Source of the DNA: Acidobacteriota bacterium
GTDB lineage: Bacteria; Acidobacteriota; Terriglobia; Terriglobales; Acidobacteriaceae
Reading direction: 5' to 3'
DNA length: 18,973 nucleotides
Assembly: GCA_021778315.1 (NCBI GenBank)
Contig: JAJYCQ010000033.1
Span: forward strand, 1-18,973
Both the position numbers and the translations under genes were made by a program. Shown piece by piece: positions 6,257 through 13,566 of the stretch. Each line of letters opens with the position of its first letter. The first letter of the stretch is position 1. The notes under the pieces were generated by a model, which was not told where the DNA came from, searched no databases, and saw only the letters and a list, made by a program, of their open reading frames with translations.

Positions 6257-7369
6257 TCAGGGAGTTGGGAGCGTGGGTTTGGGCGAATTCTCGTCGAGGC
6301 CGAGGCCGGGGACGAGGCTTTTGCCGTTGATTCCGGTGGGCGACCAAGCGGTGACAATCTCTTTGGCGAGGTGGGCGATGGTGAGTTCGGCTTCGTTGTC
6401 GACGGTCCAGCCGTGGTCGCGGTTGTCGTAGGTGAAGATTGAGAGGACCATGGGGCCGGTGTTGCCCATGACGATGGCGACGTCGTTGCGGACGTCGTCG
6501 AGGGAGCCGGTTTTGCTGGCGATGGCGGTGCCGGTTTCGCTGGTGTCGACGGTTTCGAGGAAACGCGGGATGGTCTCGCGGTAGAACTGATTTTTGAGCA
6601 TGTTGAGGGCGACGGTGCAGACGGCGAGGTCGGCAGCGTCGGCTGGGACGAAGCTGGCAGTGCCGGGAGATTGCGCAGTTCCCTGCTGGTGGAGCTGGCA
6701 TTCGCCGATATAGGTCATGAGGGTGGCCATCTCGCGGGGAGTGGTTTTGCCGAGGCCGAACTTTGGCTGGTCGGCGGGCATGGGGGCGGTGGCGGGCTTC
6801 ATGACCTTCTTGTAGAGGTGGGTGTTTTCGAGACCGAGAGATTGGAGGCGGGCGTTGACGGGGTCGATGCCGAAGCGGTCGATGGCGAGGTTGGTGGCGG
6901 TGTTGTCGCTGACGATGACCATGAGGGTGAGGACATCTTTGAGGGTGAGGGTGATGGGGGTGTCGAGAAAGGTGAGGAGGCCGGAGCCGTTGACGGCCTC
7001 TCCGGGATGGAGGGTGATGGGCTCGTCCCAGCGGGCCTTGCCGGCGCGGACGTCGACCATGGCTTGGTAGAGGATGGCGAGCTTGATGACGGAGGCGGTC
7101 TGGACGGGGAGGTCGGCGTCGATACCGACGGAGTTATGGGTATTGAGTTGGATGGTGTAGAGGGCGGTGTGGCCGAGGCCGGCGGAGGAGCGGGCATCGA
7201 CCAGGTGCTGGAGGGTGGAACTGAGGGAGGCGGGTGCGGGGGTCTGGGCGGCTGCGGAGAGGGTTGGGCTCAGGGTCGGGTAAAGGGTGAGGAGCGTGGC
7301 GGCAGCGAGCAGGCTTATCCTCCGGATGGATGCGGGAGGACGTGGCGTGGGGGCGGCTGTAATCTTCAT
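6257..7369 (-). CDS. Exported class A beta-lactamase-like serine hydrolase without an evident Glu166
   Basis: A 370-residue protein with a Sec-type signal region: positive residues, then a hydrophobic stretch at about 19-41 ending LSAAAQ, with cleavage probably near 42. The three penicillin-recognising motifs are in class A order: TASVIKL with Ser93 and Lys96, SDN at 154-156 and KTG at 286-288. TTPREMATLM at 209-218 also matches the class A pattern. The omega-loop ExxLN motif, which carries the deacylating Glu166, is not recognisable; the corresponding stretch reads LYKKVMKPATAP. It may be a slow beta-lactamase, a penicillin-binding relative or a peptidoglycan or ester hydrolase. The ATG at 7369 has a GAGGG about 9 bases upstream, and the frame beyond it to 7411 lacks support. 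The gene is divergent from murQ and upstream of lepB. Confidence 0.85.
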   Translation of the reverse strand: MKITAAPTPRPPASIRRISLLAAATLLTLYPTLSPTLSAAAQTPAPASLSSTLQHLVDARSSAGLGHTALYTIQLNTHNSVGIDADLPVQTASVIKLAILYQAMVDVRAGKARWDEPITLHPGEAVNGSGLLTFLDTPITLTLKDVLTLMVIVSDNTATNLAIDRFGIDPVNARLQSLGLENTHLYKKVMKPATAPMPADQPKFGLGKTTPREMATLMTYIGECQLHQQGTAQSPGTASFVPADAADLAVCTVALNMLKNQFYRETIPRFLETVDTSETGTAIASKTGSLDDVRNDVAIVMGNTGPMVLSIFTYDNRDHGWTVDNEAELTIAHLAKEIVTAWSPTGINGKSLVPGLGLDENSPKPTLPTP

Positions 7370-7389
7370 TGAGTGATCCCTCGACCAAG

Positions 7390-7395
7390 ATGATA
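7390..7395 (-). promoter_or_regulatory. Candidate -10 box of the beta-lactamase-like gene
   Basis: The minus strand reads TATCAT 20 bases before the ATG at 7369. Transcription would begin near 7383, just upstream of the GAGGG ribosome site. This is the same box-plus-Shine-Dalgarno layout as at the DUF6629 gene. The -35 region is not convincing. Confidence 0.35.
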
Positions 7396-7524
7396 CGCGG
7401 GGCGGCGGCATTGACCTGTGTGAGCTTATGGGATGAACGATGAAGCGGGGGCTCCTACTAAGATTCCCTCATTGCGACACCGCACCGAAGAATGCAGTAG
7501 TATCAAGTTAACGGCCTATTTTCC

Positions 7525-8490
7525 ATGTCAACCTTGACTATGTCCTCATCACCGATCGAACAGCCCGTCATACGGACTGAACCCGACCTACAGAGCCTCC
7601 CTACCGAGAGGCCAAACGAAGCTTCCGAAGGGCTGGACACGAAGTCGGCCATCGAGATTGCGCGCATCATTAATCACGAAGACGCGAAGGTAGCGGCGGC
7701 GGTGAAGAAGGCCCTGCCGGAGATCGCGCTGGTGATCGATACGGTGGCGCGGTCGCTGCGGGATGGCGGCCGGCTGATCTATGTCGGGGCAGGATCGTCG
7801 GGACGGATTTCGGCGCTGGATGCTTCGGAGTGTCCACCGACGTTTTCCACGGCTCCGCAGCAGGTTCAGTACATTATGGCGGGCGGGCCAAAGGCCTTGG
7901 CCAGCGCGTCGGATGTGAATGAAGATTCGCCGGAGATTGGGCAGCGGGATATTGCTCGCCGCCGGCCGACTCGCAAGGATATTGTGATTGGGGTTTCGGC
8001 TTCCGGACGTACGCCGTATGTAGTGGGCGCGACCGAGTATGCGCGCGCTCGTGGAGCGAAGACCGCGGCGATTACCTGCAATCCGAACTCGGATCTGTCG
8101 CAGGTGGCGGACGTGACGATCTGCGCGGAGGTGGGGCCGGAGATTCTGTCGGGTTCGACACGGATGAAGTCGTCGACGGCGCAGAAGATGATTTTGAACA
8201 TGATTACCACGGGGGCGATGACGCGGCTGGGCTACGTCTACGACAACCTGATGGTGAACGTGCACATGAAGAATGCCAAGCTGGTGGAGCGCGGGATTCG
8301 GGTGCTGATGAGCGTGTGCAAGATCGACCGCGAGACGGCGATCCGGACGATCAAGTCGGCGGGTAAGTCAATTCCGATTGCGGTGGTTATGCTGAAGGCG
8401 AATGTGGATAAGATGGAGGCCGTGCGACGGTTGCAGCAGTCGGATGGGAATGTTCGGTTGGCCATCGATGACTCGCGGCTGGAGCTATAG
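7525..8490 (+). CDS. murQ: N-acetylmuramic acid 6-phosphate etherase
   Basis: A complete 321-residue MurQ, which removes the D-lactyl group from MurNAc 6-phosphate to give GlcNAc 6-phosphate during recycling of cell-wall sugar in the cytoplasm. The family N-terminal segment LPTERPNEASEGLDTKS (25-41) is present. The SIS domain contains GAGSSGRISALDASECPPTF at 88-107 with catalytic Glu102, NEDS with the second catalytic Glu133, SASGRTPYV at 158-166 and GSTRMKSSTAQK at 210-221. The first ATG at 7525 has no Shine-Dalgarno. An ATG at 7540 is an alternative, because the first 20 or so residues are not conserved. The 155-base gap to the divergent beta-lactamase-like gene holds no strong promoter that I can name; TAGTAT at 7498 and TATTTT at 7517 are weak candidates. 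murA follows after 82 bases. Confidence 0.95.
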   Translation: MSTLTMSSSPIEQPVIRTEPDLQSLPTERPNEASEGLDTKSAIEIARIINHEDAKVAAAVKKALPEIALVIDTVARSLRDGGRLIYVGAGSSGRISALDASECPPTFSTAPQQVQYIMAGGPKALASASDVNEDSPEIGQRDIARRRPTRKDIVIGVSASGRTPYVVGATEYARARGAKTAAITCNPNSDLSQVADVTICAEVGPEILSGSTRMKSSTAQKMILNMITTGAMTRLGYVYDNLMVNVHMKNAKLVERGIRVLMSVCKIDRETAIRTIKSAGKSIPIAVVMLKANVDKMEAVRRLQQSDGNVRLAIDDSRLEL

Positions 8491-8560
8491 GTTCGAGCGT
8501 TCCTTTAGACGATTCACCTACGCACCCACCTCATTACCCCCTTTCCTCACCCGCCTTCCG

Positions 8561-8566
8561 TAAACT
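8561..8566 (+). promoter_or_regulatory. Candidate -10 box giving a leaderless murA mRNA
   Basis: TAAACT ends 6 bases before the murA ATG at 8573. The intervening GGAGGG looks like a Shine-Dalgarno but touches the ATG, which is too close for normal ribosome binding. Leaderless initiation explains the layout better. Read-through from murQ is also possible. Confidence 0.4.
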
Positions 8567-8572
8567 GGAGGG

Positions 8573-9853
8573 ATGGATAAGTTTGTTGTTCGCGGGGGCA
8601 ATCCCCTGCTGGGAACGATTCGGGTTTCGGGGGCGAAGAACTCTGCGCTGCCGTGTATGGCGGCGGCGATTCTTACAGAGGATGAGGTGATCCTCGAGAA
8701 CATTCCTCAGGTGCGGGACATTGAGACGGAGCGGAAGCTGCTGGAGTCGATGGGCGCGGAGGTGGAGTTGGGGTATGGGCGGGCGCAGCATCGGACGTCG
8801 ATCAAGTGCGCGGTGCTGAGTGATCCGGTGGCGAAGTACGAGATTGTGAAGACCATGCGGGCGAGCTCGCTGGTGCTGGGACCGCTGATCGCGCGGACGG
8901 GGATGGCGCGGGTCGCGATGCCGGGAGGCTGCGCGATTGGGGGGCGGCCGATCGATCTGCACATCAAGGGCCTGGAGGCGATGGGAGCGACGATTACCCA
9001 GGAGCATGGGTACCTGGAGGCTCGGACGAACCGGCTGAAGGGCGCGCATATTGTCTTCGACAAAATTACGGTGACGGGCACCGAAGACCTGCTGATGGCG
9101 GCGGCGCTGGCGGAGGGCGAGTCGCTGTTCGAGAACTGTGCGCGGGAGCCGGAGGTGATCGATCTGGCGGCGCTGTTGAATGCGATGGGAGCGCAGATTG
9201 AGGGTGCGGGATCGTCGACGATACGGATCAAGGGCGTCGCTAAGCTGCATGGTGCGAGGCATCGGATCAATCCGGATCGCATTGAGGCGGGAACGTTTTT
9301 GATTGCAGGAGCGATCACGGGCGGCGACCTGAATGTGGATGGTTGCAATCCGGAGCATTTAGGGTCGCTGCTATCCAAGCTGGAGCAGTGCGGGGTGAAG
9401 CTGGAGGTTGGGAAGGAGAATGTGCGGGTGCACTCGGGCAGCAAGCTGGTGGGCGTGGACATTACGACGGAGGAGTATCCGGGCTTCCCTACCGACATGC
9501 AGGCTCAGTTTATGGCGCTGCTGACGCAGGCTGAGGGAACGTCGATTGTGACGGAGAATATCTTCGAGAACCGCTTTATGCATGTGGGCGAGCTGAACCG
9601 AATGGGAGCGAATATCACGGTGCAGGGGCGGTCGGCTACTGTGCGCGGAGGGACGAAGCTGCAGTCGGCCGCGGTGATGTGCTCGGACCTGCGGGCGAGC
9701 GCGGCGCTGGTGCTGGGGGCGTTGGTGGCGGATGGCGAGAGCATCCTGGACCGGGTGTATCACATGGATCGCGGCTACGAGCGGCTGGAAGAGAAGCTGC
9801 GCGGTGTGGGTGCGCAGATCCGCCGCATGGGTGAGGTGTTTGGGAAGAAGTAG
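8573..9853 (+). CDS. murA: UDP-N-acetylglucosamine 1-carboxyvinyltransferase
   Basis: A complete 426-residue MurA, which transfers enolpyruvate from PEP to UDP-GlcNAc, the first committed step of peptidoglycan synthesis and the target of fosfomycin. Visible sites are Lys22 and Asn23 in SGAKNSALP, Cys120 in MPGGCAIGGRPIDLH (the residue alkylated by fosfomycin, so natural sensitivity of the enzyme is expected), Asp308 in FPTDMQAQ and Arg374 in SDLRASAAL. The start MDKFVVRGGNPLLG is typical for the family and fixes the ATG at 8573. murQ lies 82 bases upstream on the same strand, placing salvage and de novo amino-sugar steps together. A 12-base-pair hairpin follows the stop. Confidence 0.97.
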   Translation: MDKFVVRGGNPLLGTIRVSGAKNSALPCMAAAILTEDEVILENIPQVRDIETERKLLESMGAEVELGYGRAQHRTSIKCAVLSDPVAKYEIVKTMRASSLVLGPLIARTGMARVAMPGGCAIGGRPIDLHIKGLEAMGATITQEHGYLEARTNRLKGAHIVFDKITVTGTEDLLMAAALAEGESLFENCAREPEVIDLAALLNAMGAQIEGAGSSTIRIKGVAKLHGARHRINPDRIEAGTFLIAGAITGGDLNVDGCNPEHLGSLLSKLEQCGVKLEVGKENVRVHSGSKLVGVDITTEEYPGFPTDMQAQFMALLTQAEGTSIVTENIFENRFMHVGELNRMGANITVQGRSATVRGGTKLQSAAVMCSDLRASAALVLGALVADGESILDRVYHMDRGYERLEEKLRGVGAQIRRMGEVFGKK

Positions 9854-9855
9854 AG

Positions 9856-9884
9856 GTCTGCGATGAACGGACTTCATCGCAGAC
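9856..9884. terminator. 12-base-pair hairpin between convergent murA and a minus-strand gene
   Basis: GTCTGCGATGAA (9856-9867) and TTCATCGCAGAC (9873-9884) pair perfectly around CGGAC. The hairpin begins 3 bases after the murA stop and ends just before the stop of the convergent gene. No T-run follows on the plus strand. The minus strand continues into a pyrimidine-rich tract, so termination may be bidirectional. Confidence 0.65.
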
Positions 9885-9892
9885 GCTGAGCG

Positions 9893-10471
9893 TCAGGCTG
9901 CGTGTTCGATCTGATTTGGGGAGCGGAGTTGAAGGAGCTCGTCGAAGAGGGTGCGGTACTGAATCATGGCGGCGCGGAGGTCTTCGGTGGTGGCCTCGTC
10001 GCTGTTGAGGCGGACGGCGACGGCGTGGGCGGAGCGGTAGGAGTCGACGACGCGGGGATGGTGGACGGAGATGTCGGCGGCCCGCTGATCGAAGTCGGCT
10101 ACGGGATAGCCGCGAGCGTTCATGAGGGAGGAGACGAGCTCATCGGCTTCGAGGACGGCTCCCTTAGGGTGGTCGACGAAACGGGATTGAATGGACTGCC
10201 AATCGGCTTCGGAGCGTTCGCGTTCGGCGGGGGTGAGGTCGCGAAGGTGGAGGTGTTCGACACGCGACTCGCGGGCCTGGAGATGGGCTTGGGCGCGGCT
10301 TTCGGAACCCTGCTCGAGGACGGCACGGTCGTACTCGGAGCCGAAGCGCTCGCGCAGTTGTGCGGCGGTGTTGCGACGATGGTTCTGGTAGATCGCAACG
10401 GTGATGATGAGGATGAGAGCGATCGCAATTAAGGCGATCACCAGGTTTGTGTTGGATAGATTGAGATGCAT
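9893..10471 (-). CDS. Membrane-anchored protein of unknown function
   Basis: A 192-residue protein with a single N-terminal membrane segment (about 9-27, very rich in Ile, Leu and Ala). The rest is a charged, mostly helical soluble part that probably stays cytoplasmic, since Arg/His residues follow the helix. I recognise a recurrent but unnamed family pattern: RDLTPAERER (77-86), W-x(6)-RFVDHP with acidic ADELV (109-113), then ARGYPVADFDQRAADISVHH (119-138) and VVDSYRSAHA. I know similar hypothetical proteins in acidobacteria and actinobacteria but no function. The ATG at 10471 is chosen because AGGAG lies five bases upstream. Longer open-frame starts at 10489 and 10618 lack such a site, and the longest reaches nearly to the TPR gene. 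It converges with murA and diverges from the TPR gene. Confidence 0.8.
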   Translation of the reverse strand: MHLNLSNTNLVIALIAIALILIITVAIYQNHRRNTAAQLRERFGSEYDRAVLEQGSESRAQAHLQARESRVEHLHLRDLTPAERERSEADWQSIQSRFVDHPKGAVLEADELVSSLMNARGYPVADFDQRAADISVHHPRVVDSYRSAHAVAVRLNSDEATTEDLRAAMIQYRTLFDELLQLRSPNQIEHAA

Positions 10472-10619
10472 TTCAGCTCCTGCGGCCATAGGATGCGGTT
10501 GGCGGTTCTGCCGATATCCGCGCAGGTGCCGATATTTCGTGATGGGGCGGGCGGAGATTGGGATCGAGGGAGTGGGTGCTATGCGAGCGGCAGTAGATGA
10601 GAGGCAATAGGCGAGCACC

Positions 10620-10625
10620 TATAAT
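10620..10625 (+). promoter_or_regulatory. Consensus -10 box giving a leaderless TPR-gene mRNA
   Basis: A perfect TATAAT ends 7 bases before the ATG at 10633. The intervening CGAGGGA contains GAGG, but only two bases from the ATG. Transcription should start at or within a base or two of the ATG. No -35 consensus is visible. Confidence 0.55.
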
Positions 10626-10632
10626 CGAGGGA

Positions 10633-12258
10633 ATGCGGTCAACGACGAAGTCTATCGCCCTGTATCTCGCTCTGGTGGCGGTCTTCGCCTTCTGCACGGT
10701 TGCCTCTGCGCAAGCGCCTTCGGAGCCAGGGGGGAGAGTGGTGCTGGTGCTGCCGTTCGATAACCACTCGGGCAATGCTTCGTTGAACTGGATTGGGGAT
10801 TCGTTTCCGGACACGCTGAACAAGCGGTTGAACTCGGCAGGGTTTCTGACGATCTCGCACGACGACCGGACGTTTGCGTATGAGCACATGGGGCTTCCAG
10901 CGGACTTCAAGCCGACGCGCGCGACGACGATCCGGATGGCACAGGTGCTGGATGCGAACTATGTAATTCTGGGCAGCTACAGCGTGCAGGCCGAGGCTGG
11001 AGTTGGGGGTGCGAATCGCATCACGATTCAGGCGAAGGTGCTGTCGATTGATTCGCTGCGACTGTCGCCTGCGATAGAGGACTCGGCTGAGCTGGCGCGG
11101 CTGTTTGATGCGGAGAATGCGGTGGCGTGGAAGGTGGCTGGGGTTCTGGACCCACACTTTTCAGCGTCGGAGCAGACGTTTCTGGCAGCGCAGGGAGCGG
11201 TGTCTCTGCCGGCGTTTGAGGACTATATTCGCGGGACGAATGCGGGGAGCGATACGGAGAAGCTGAAGCGGCTGGAGGGTGCGGTGGCGCTGGCTCCGGC
11301 CTATGCGGATGCGCTGCTGGCGCTGGGCAAGGAACAGTATGCCGAGCGGAAATTCGATGCAGCTGCGTCGACGCTGGCGAAGGTTCCGAGGACGGACCGG
11401 CTGGCGCTGGAGGCAAACTTTTACCTGGGGCTGGCGCGATTTAATACGGCGGATTATTCGGGAGCACAGAAGGCGTTCGAATTTGTGGCCGGACGACTTC
11501 CTCTGCCGGAGGTGGTGAACAACGAGGCGGTTGCGGTGAGCCGGCAGGGCAAGGACGCGGTGGCGGAGTTTCAGCGCGCGTCGGCGGCTGACCCTTCTGA
11601 TGAGGACTATCACTACAATCTAGCGGTGGCGCTGTTTCGTCGGGGAGACACGGCGGGAGCGACGCTGGAGGTGACTGCGGCGCTGAAGCTGAAGCCAGCG
11701 GATAACGAAGCGGTTGAGTTGCTATCGCAGCTGAAGGCGGCGCCGGCGGGAGAGCGGCTGAATGCGAGTGCGGATAGCGGGTTCAGTCCGCTGGAGCGGA
11801 TTCGGAGGAGCTACTCGGAGACGGGATTCAGGCAGGCGGCGTTCCAGATGGACCAACTGCGAGCTGCCCGGATGGCGACGCTGCCGGCGGCGCAGCGGGC
11901 GGTGGAGTATACGCAACTGGGGCATCAGTATCTGACGGAGGGACTGCTTCCCGAGGCGGAGACGCAGTTCCAGTTTGCGCTGGCGGCGAGCCCGAACTCG
12001 GCGGAGGCTCATGCGGGGATGGCTCAACTGCGGGAGGCTAGCGGAGATCCGGCGAAGGCTCGAGATGAGGCGAAGACGTCGCTGATTATGAAGCCGAATG
12101 CGACGGCGCTGCTGGTGCTGGCGCGGCTGGATCTGGCGGATAAACAGTTTGGGGCGAGCGCGGATGACGTGTCGCGGGTGCTGAAGATGGAGCCTGCGAA
12201 TGCGGAGGCGATTGCTCTGCGGATGGTGCTGCAGGAGCATGGGCAGAGTGTTCCTTAG
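10633..12258 (+). CDS. Exported TolB-N-like / tetratricopeptide repeat protein
   Basis: A 541-residue protein with a signal peptide (hydrophobic core about 8-24, VASAQA cleavage region near 27). Residues about 35-175 resemble the TolB amino-terminal-like domain seen in many TPR regulators: VVLVLPFDNHSGNASLNWIG (36-55), TLNKRLNSAGF and ANYVILGSYSV (108-118). The remainder contains several TPR-like helical pairs, for example around 221-252, 261-290, 324-356, 423-455, 456-488 and 490-522. Such repeats bind proteins, so a periplasmic scaffold role is plausible but inferred. Similar proteins are familiar to me from acidobacteria. Unlike CadC-type relatives it has no DNA-binding domain. The start is set by the signal peptide and the TATAAT box; a frame extension to 10597 is rejected. 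The genes for the NfeD-like, barrel and SPOR proteins follow. Confidence 0.85.
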   Translation: MRSTTKSIALYLALVAVFAFCTVASAQAPSEPGGRVVLVLPFDNHSGNASLNWIGDSFPDTLNKRLNSAGFLTISHDDRTFAYEHMGLPADFKPTRATTIRMAQVLDANYVILGSYSVQAEAGVGGANRITIQAKVLSIDSLRLSPAIEDSAELARLFDAENAVAWKVAGVLDPHFSASEQTFLAAQGAVSLPAFEDYIRGTNAGSDTEKLKRLEGAVALAPAYADALLALGKEQYAERKFDAAASTLAKVPRTDRLALEANFYLGLARFNTADYSGAQKAFEFVAGRLPLPEVVNNEAVAVSRQGKDAVAEFQRASAADPSDEDYHYNLAVALFRRGDTAGATLEVTAALKLKPADNEAVELLSQLKAAPAGERLNASADSGFSPLERIRRSYSETGFRQAAFQMDQLRAARMATLPAAQRAVEYTQLGHQYLTEGLLPEAETQFQFALAASPNSAEAHAGMAQLREASGDPAKARDEAKTSLIMKPNATALLVLARLDLADKQFGASADDVSRVLKMEPANAEAIALRMVLQEHGQSVP

Positions 12259-12352
12259 GCTGCTGCGGGTTGCTTGAGCTGCGGTGGGGACGGAATGTCG
12301 AGCGAGGGAGAGTGGGCGTGGAGAGACAGACCGGGAATGCAGGAGGGTCGCC

Positions 12353-12781
12353 ATGTTGACGCTGCGGGCGATGGCCCAACTTTCGCCGGACGCTGCGATC
12401 CTGGTGATCACGGTGGGCGTGGTGCTGATCTATGTGGAGCTGAACCGACCGGGATGGATTGTGAGCGGAGCGGTGGGGCTGCTGGCGGTGCTGTTCGGGG
12501 TGGCGTCGCTACTGCGGATGGAGTTGAATGCGGGGGCGGCAGTGCTGGTGGGGAGTGCGGTGGCGGTGCTGGCGGTTGGTCTGCGGCGACGCACGACGGC
12601 GATGGTGGGGGTGGCGGCGACGGTGGCGTTGGTGTTGGGGCTAGGGCTGCTGGTGGCGGGACCGGGAGCGGAGCGGGTCGATCCGCTGGCTGCGGTGGCG
12701 GGAGGAGCGGTGATCGGGGCGGGAACCTCGATTCTTACTCGCATCGCACGACGCGCCCGCACCAACAAAGGGTTAGACTAA
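12353..12781 (+). CDS. NfeD-like small integral membrane protein
   Basis: A 142-residue, very hydrophobic protein with about four to five membrane segments (14-31, 35-53, 59-77, 82-102 and perhaps 112-128) and a basic C-terminus (RIARRARTNK). The segment IYVELNRPGWIVSGAVGLLA at 26-45 resembles the membrane part of NfeD proteins (E-x-x-x-PG then a Gly-rich helix). NfeD proteins partner membrane proteases or flotillin-like SPFH proteins, but no such partner gene is here, and the soluble OB-fold domain of full NfeD is missing. The ATG at 12353 is chosen for AGGAGG seven bases upstream; a frame extension to 12284 is rejected. It lies 94 bases after the TPR gene and 36 bases before the beta-barrel gene, so co-transcription is likely. 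Confidence 0.65.
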   Translation: MLTLRAMAQLSPDAAILVITVGVVLIYVELNRPGWIVSGAVGLLAVLFGVASLLRMELNAGAAVLVGSAVAVLAVGLRRRTTAMVGVAATVALVLGLGLLVAGPGAERVDPLAAVAGGAVIGAGTSILTRIARRARTNKGLD

Positions 12782-12817
12782 AGGTGAGCGCATTTTCGCG
12801 CCCGGAGCCTTCACGAC

Positions 12818-13516
12818 TTGATCCGCAAAGCCTTTTCTCTTCTCGCCGCAGTAGTTCTTGCAAGCACGTTCGGTAGCGCATCTGCCCAGACCGCAGCACC
12901 CCCTACTCCGCTGGGAAAACAGCTTCACAAGCTGGATCTCTCGCTTGCGGGCGTGGGTCTGTTCAACTCCAAAGCTACGGGAAACGTAGTTGATTATCTT
13001 TTGGCCACCAACCAGGGCCAGAGCATCACAGAGTTCGGATCGAACACGACTGGCCTGCTGATGACGATCCACTATCCGATCAAGCCGTATATCGGGTTTG
13101 AGTTCAACTATGGATACGGGCGGTATACCGAGAACTTTGAGGGTCCTGGCATCCAAAATTTTGTGCCGGTAAATTCTCCGGTGTTTCAGGTGCAGACGAA
13201 GGTGACCGAGTACACGCTGGGGTACCTAGTGAATCCTCCTCACCCGATCCTGGGGATGCATCCGTATGCCTCGGTGGGAGTGGGGACGCAGGCCTTCAAG
13301 CCTACGGCGTTTGGTGGACAGGAAGAGCCGGAGAAGGCTCGGATGACCTACTATTATGGGCTGGGTCTGCAGAAGGACTATGGCGCTCACTTCGGCGTTC
13401 AGCTTGGCTACCGGCAACTGTTCTTCCTGGCTCCGGACTTTGGCCAAAACTATCTGACGATTCTGAAGTACGTGACGACGTACGAACCGAGGATCGGCTT
13501 TTTCCTCCGCTACTAG
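12818..13516 (+). CDS. Predicted outer-membrane beta-barrel protein, TTG start
   Basis: A 232-residue protein with a clear signal peptide (Ile-Arg-Lys, then a hydrophobic core, ending FGSASAQTAA, cleavage near 24). The mature part alternates polar and aromatic residues with frequent Tyr, Phe and Gly, as in YIGFEFNYGYGRY, VTEYTLGYLV and YYYGLGLQKDY. It ends FFLRY, an aromatic C-terminal residue as recognised by the BAM complex. It is probably a small eight- to ten-stranded barrel of the OmpA/OmpW-like size class. Function is unknown. The start codon is TTG at 12818, with a GGAG 10 bases upstream; no ATG or GTG gives an equally complete signal peptide. It lies 36 bases after the NfeD-like gene and 50 before the SPOR gene. 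Confidence 0.8.
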   Translation: MIRKAFSLLAAVVLASTFGSASAQTAAPPTPLGKQLHKLDLSLAGVGLFNSKATGNVVDYLLATNQGQSITEFGSNTTGLLMTIHYPIKPYIGFEFNYGYGRYTENFEGPGIQNFVPVNSPVFQVQTKVTEYTLGYLVNPPHPILGMHPYASVGVGTQAFKPTAFGGQEEPEKARMTYYYGLGLQKDYGAHFGVQLGYRQLFFLAPDFGQNYLTILKYVTTYEPRIGFFLRY

Positions 13517-13566
13517 ATGGTTGAACCTGCTACGCGATTGAACCCTACAGGATCGAGCCTGTTGCC

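Noticed and set aside
5567..7372. Long plus-strand frames opposite lepB and the beta-lactamase-like gene
   Set aside because: Acidic, Gly/Val/Glu-rich shadow products without motifs. Both minus-strand genes have complete catalytic motifs.
8567..8572. GGAGGG as Shine-Dalgarno for murA
   Set aside because: It touches the ATG with no spacer. The TAAACT box 6 bases upstream suggests leaderless initiation instead.
10569..10619. Convincing -35 box for the TPR-gene promoter
   Set aside because: No hexamer close to TTGACA at 16-18 bases upstream of the TATAAT.
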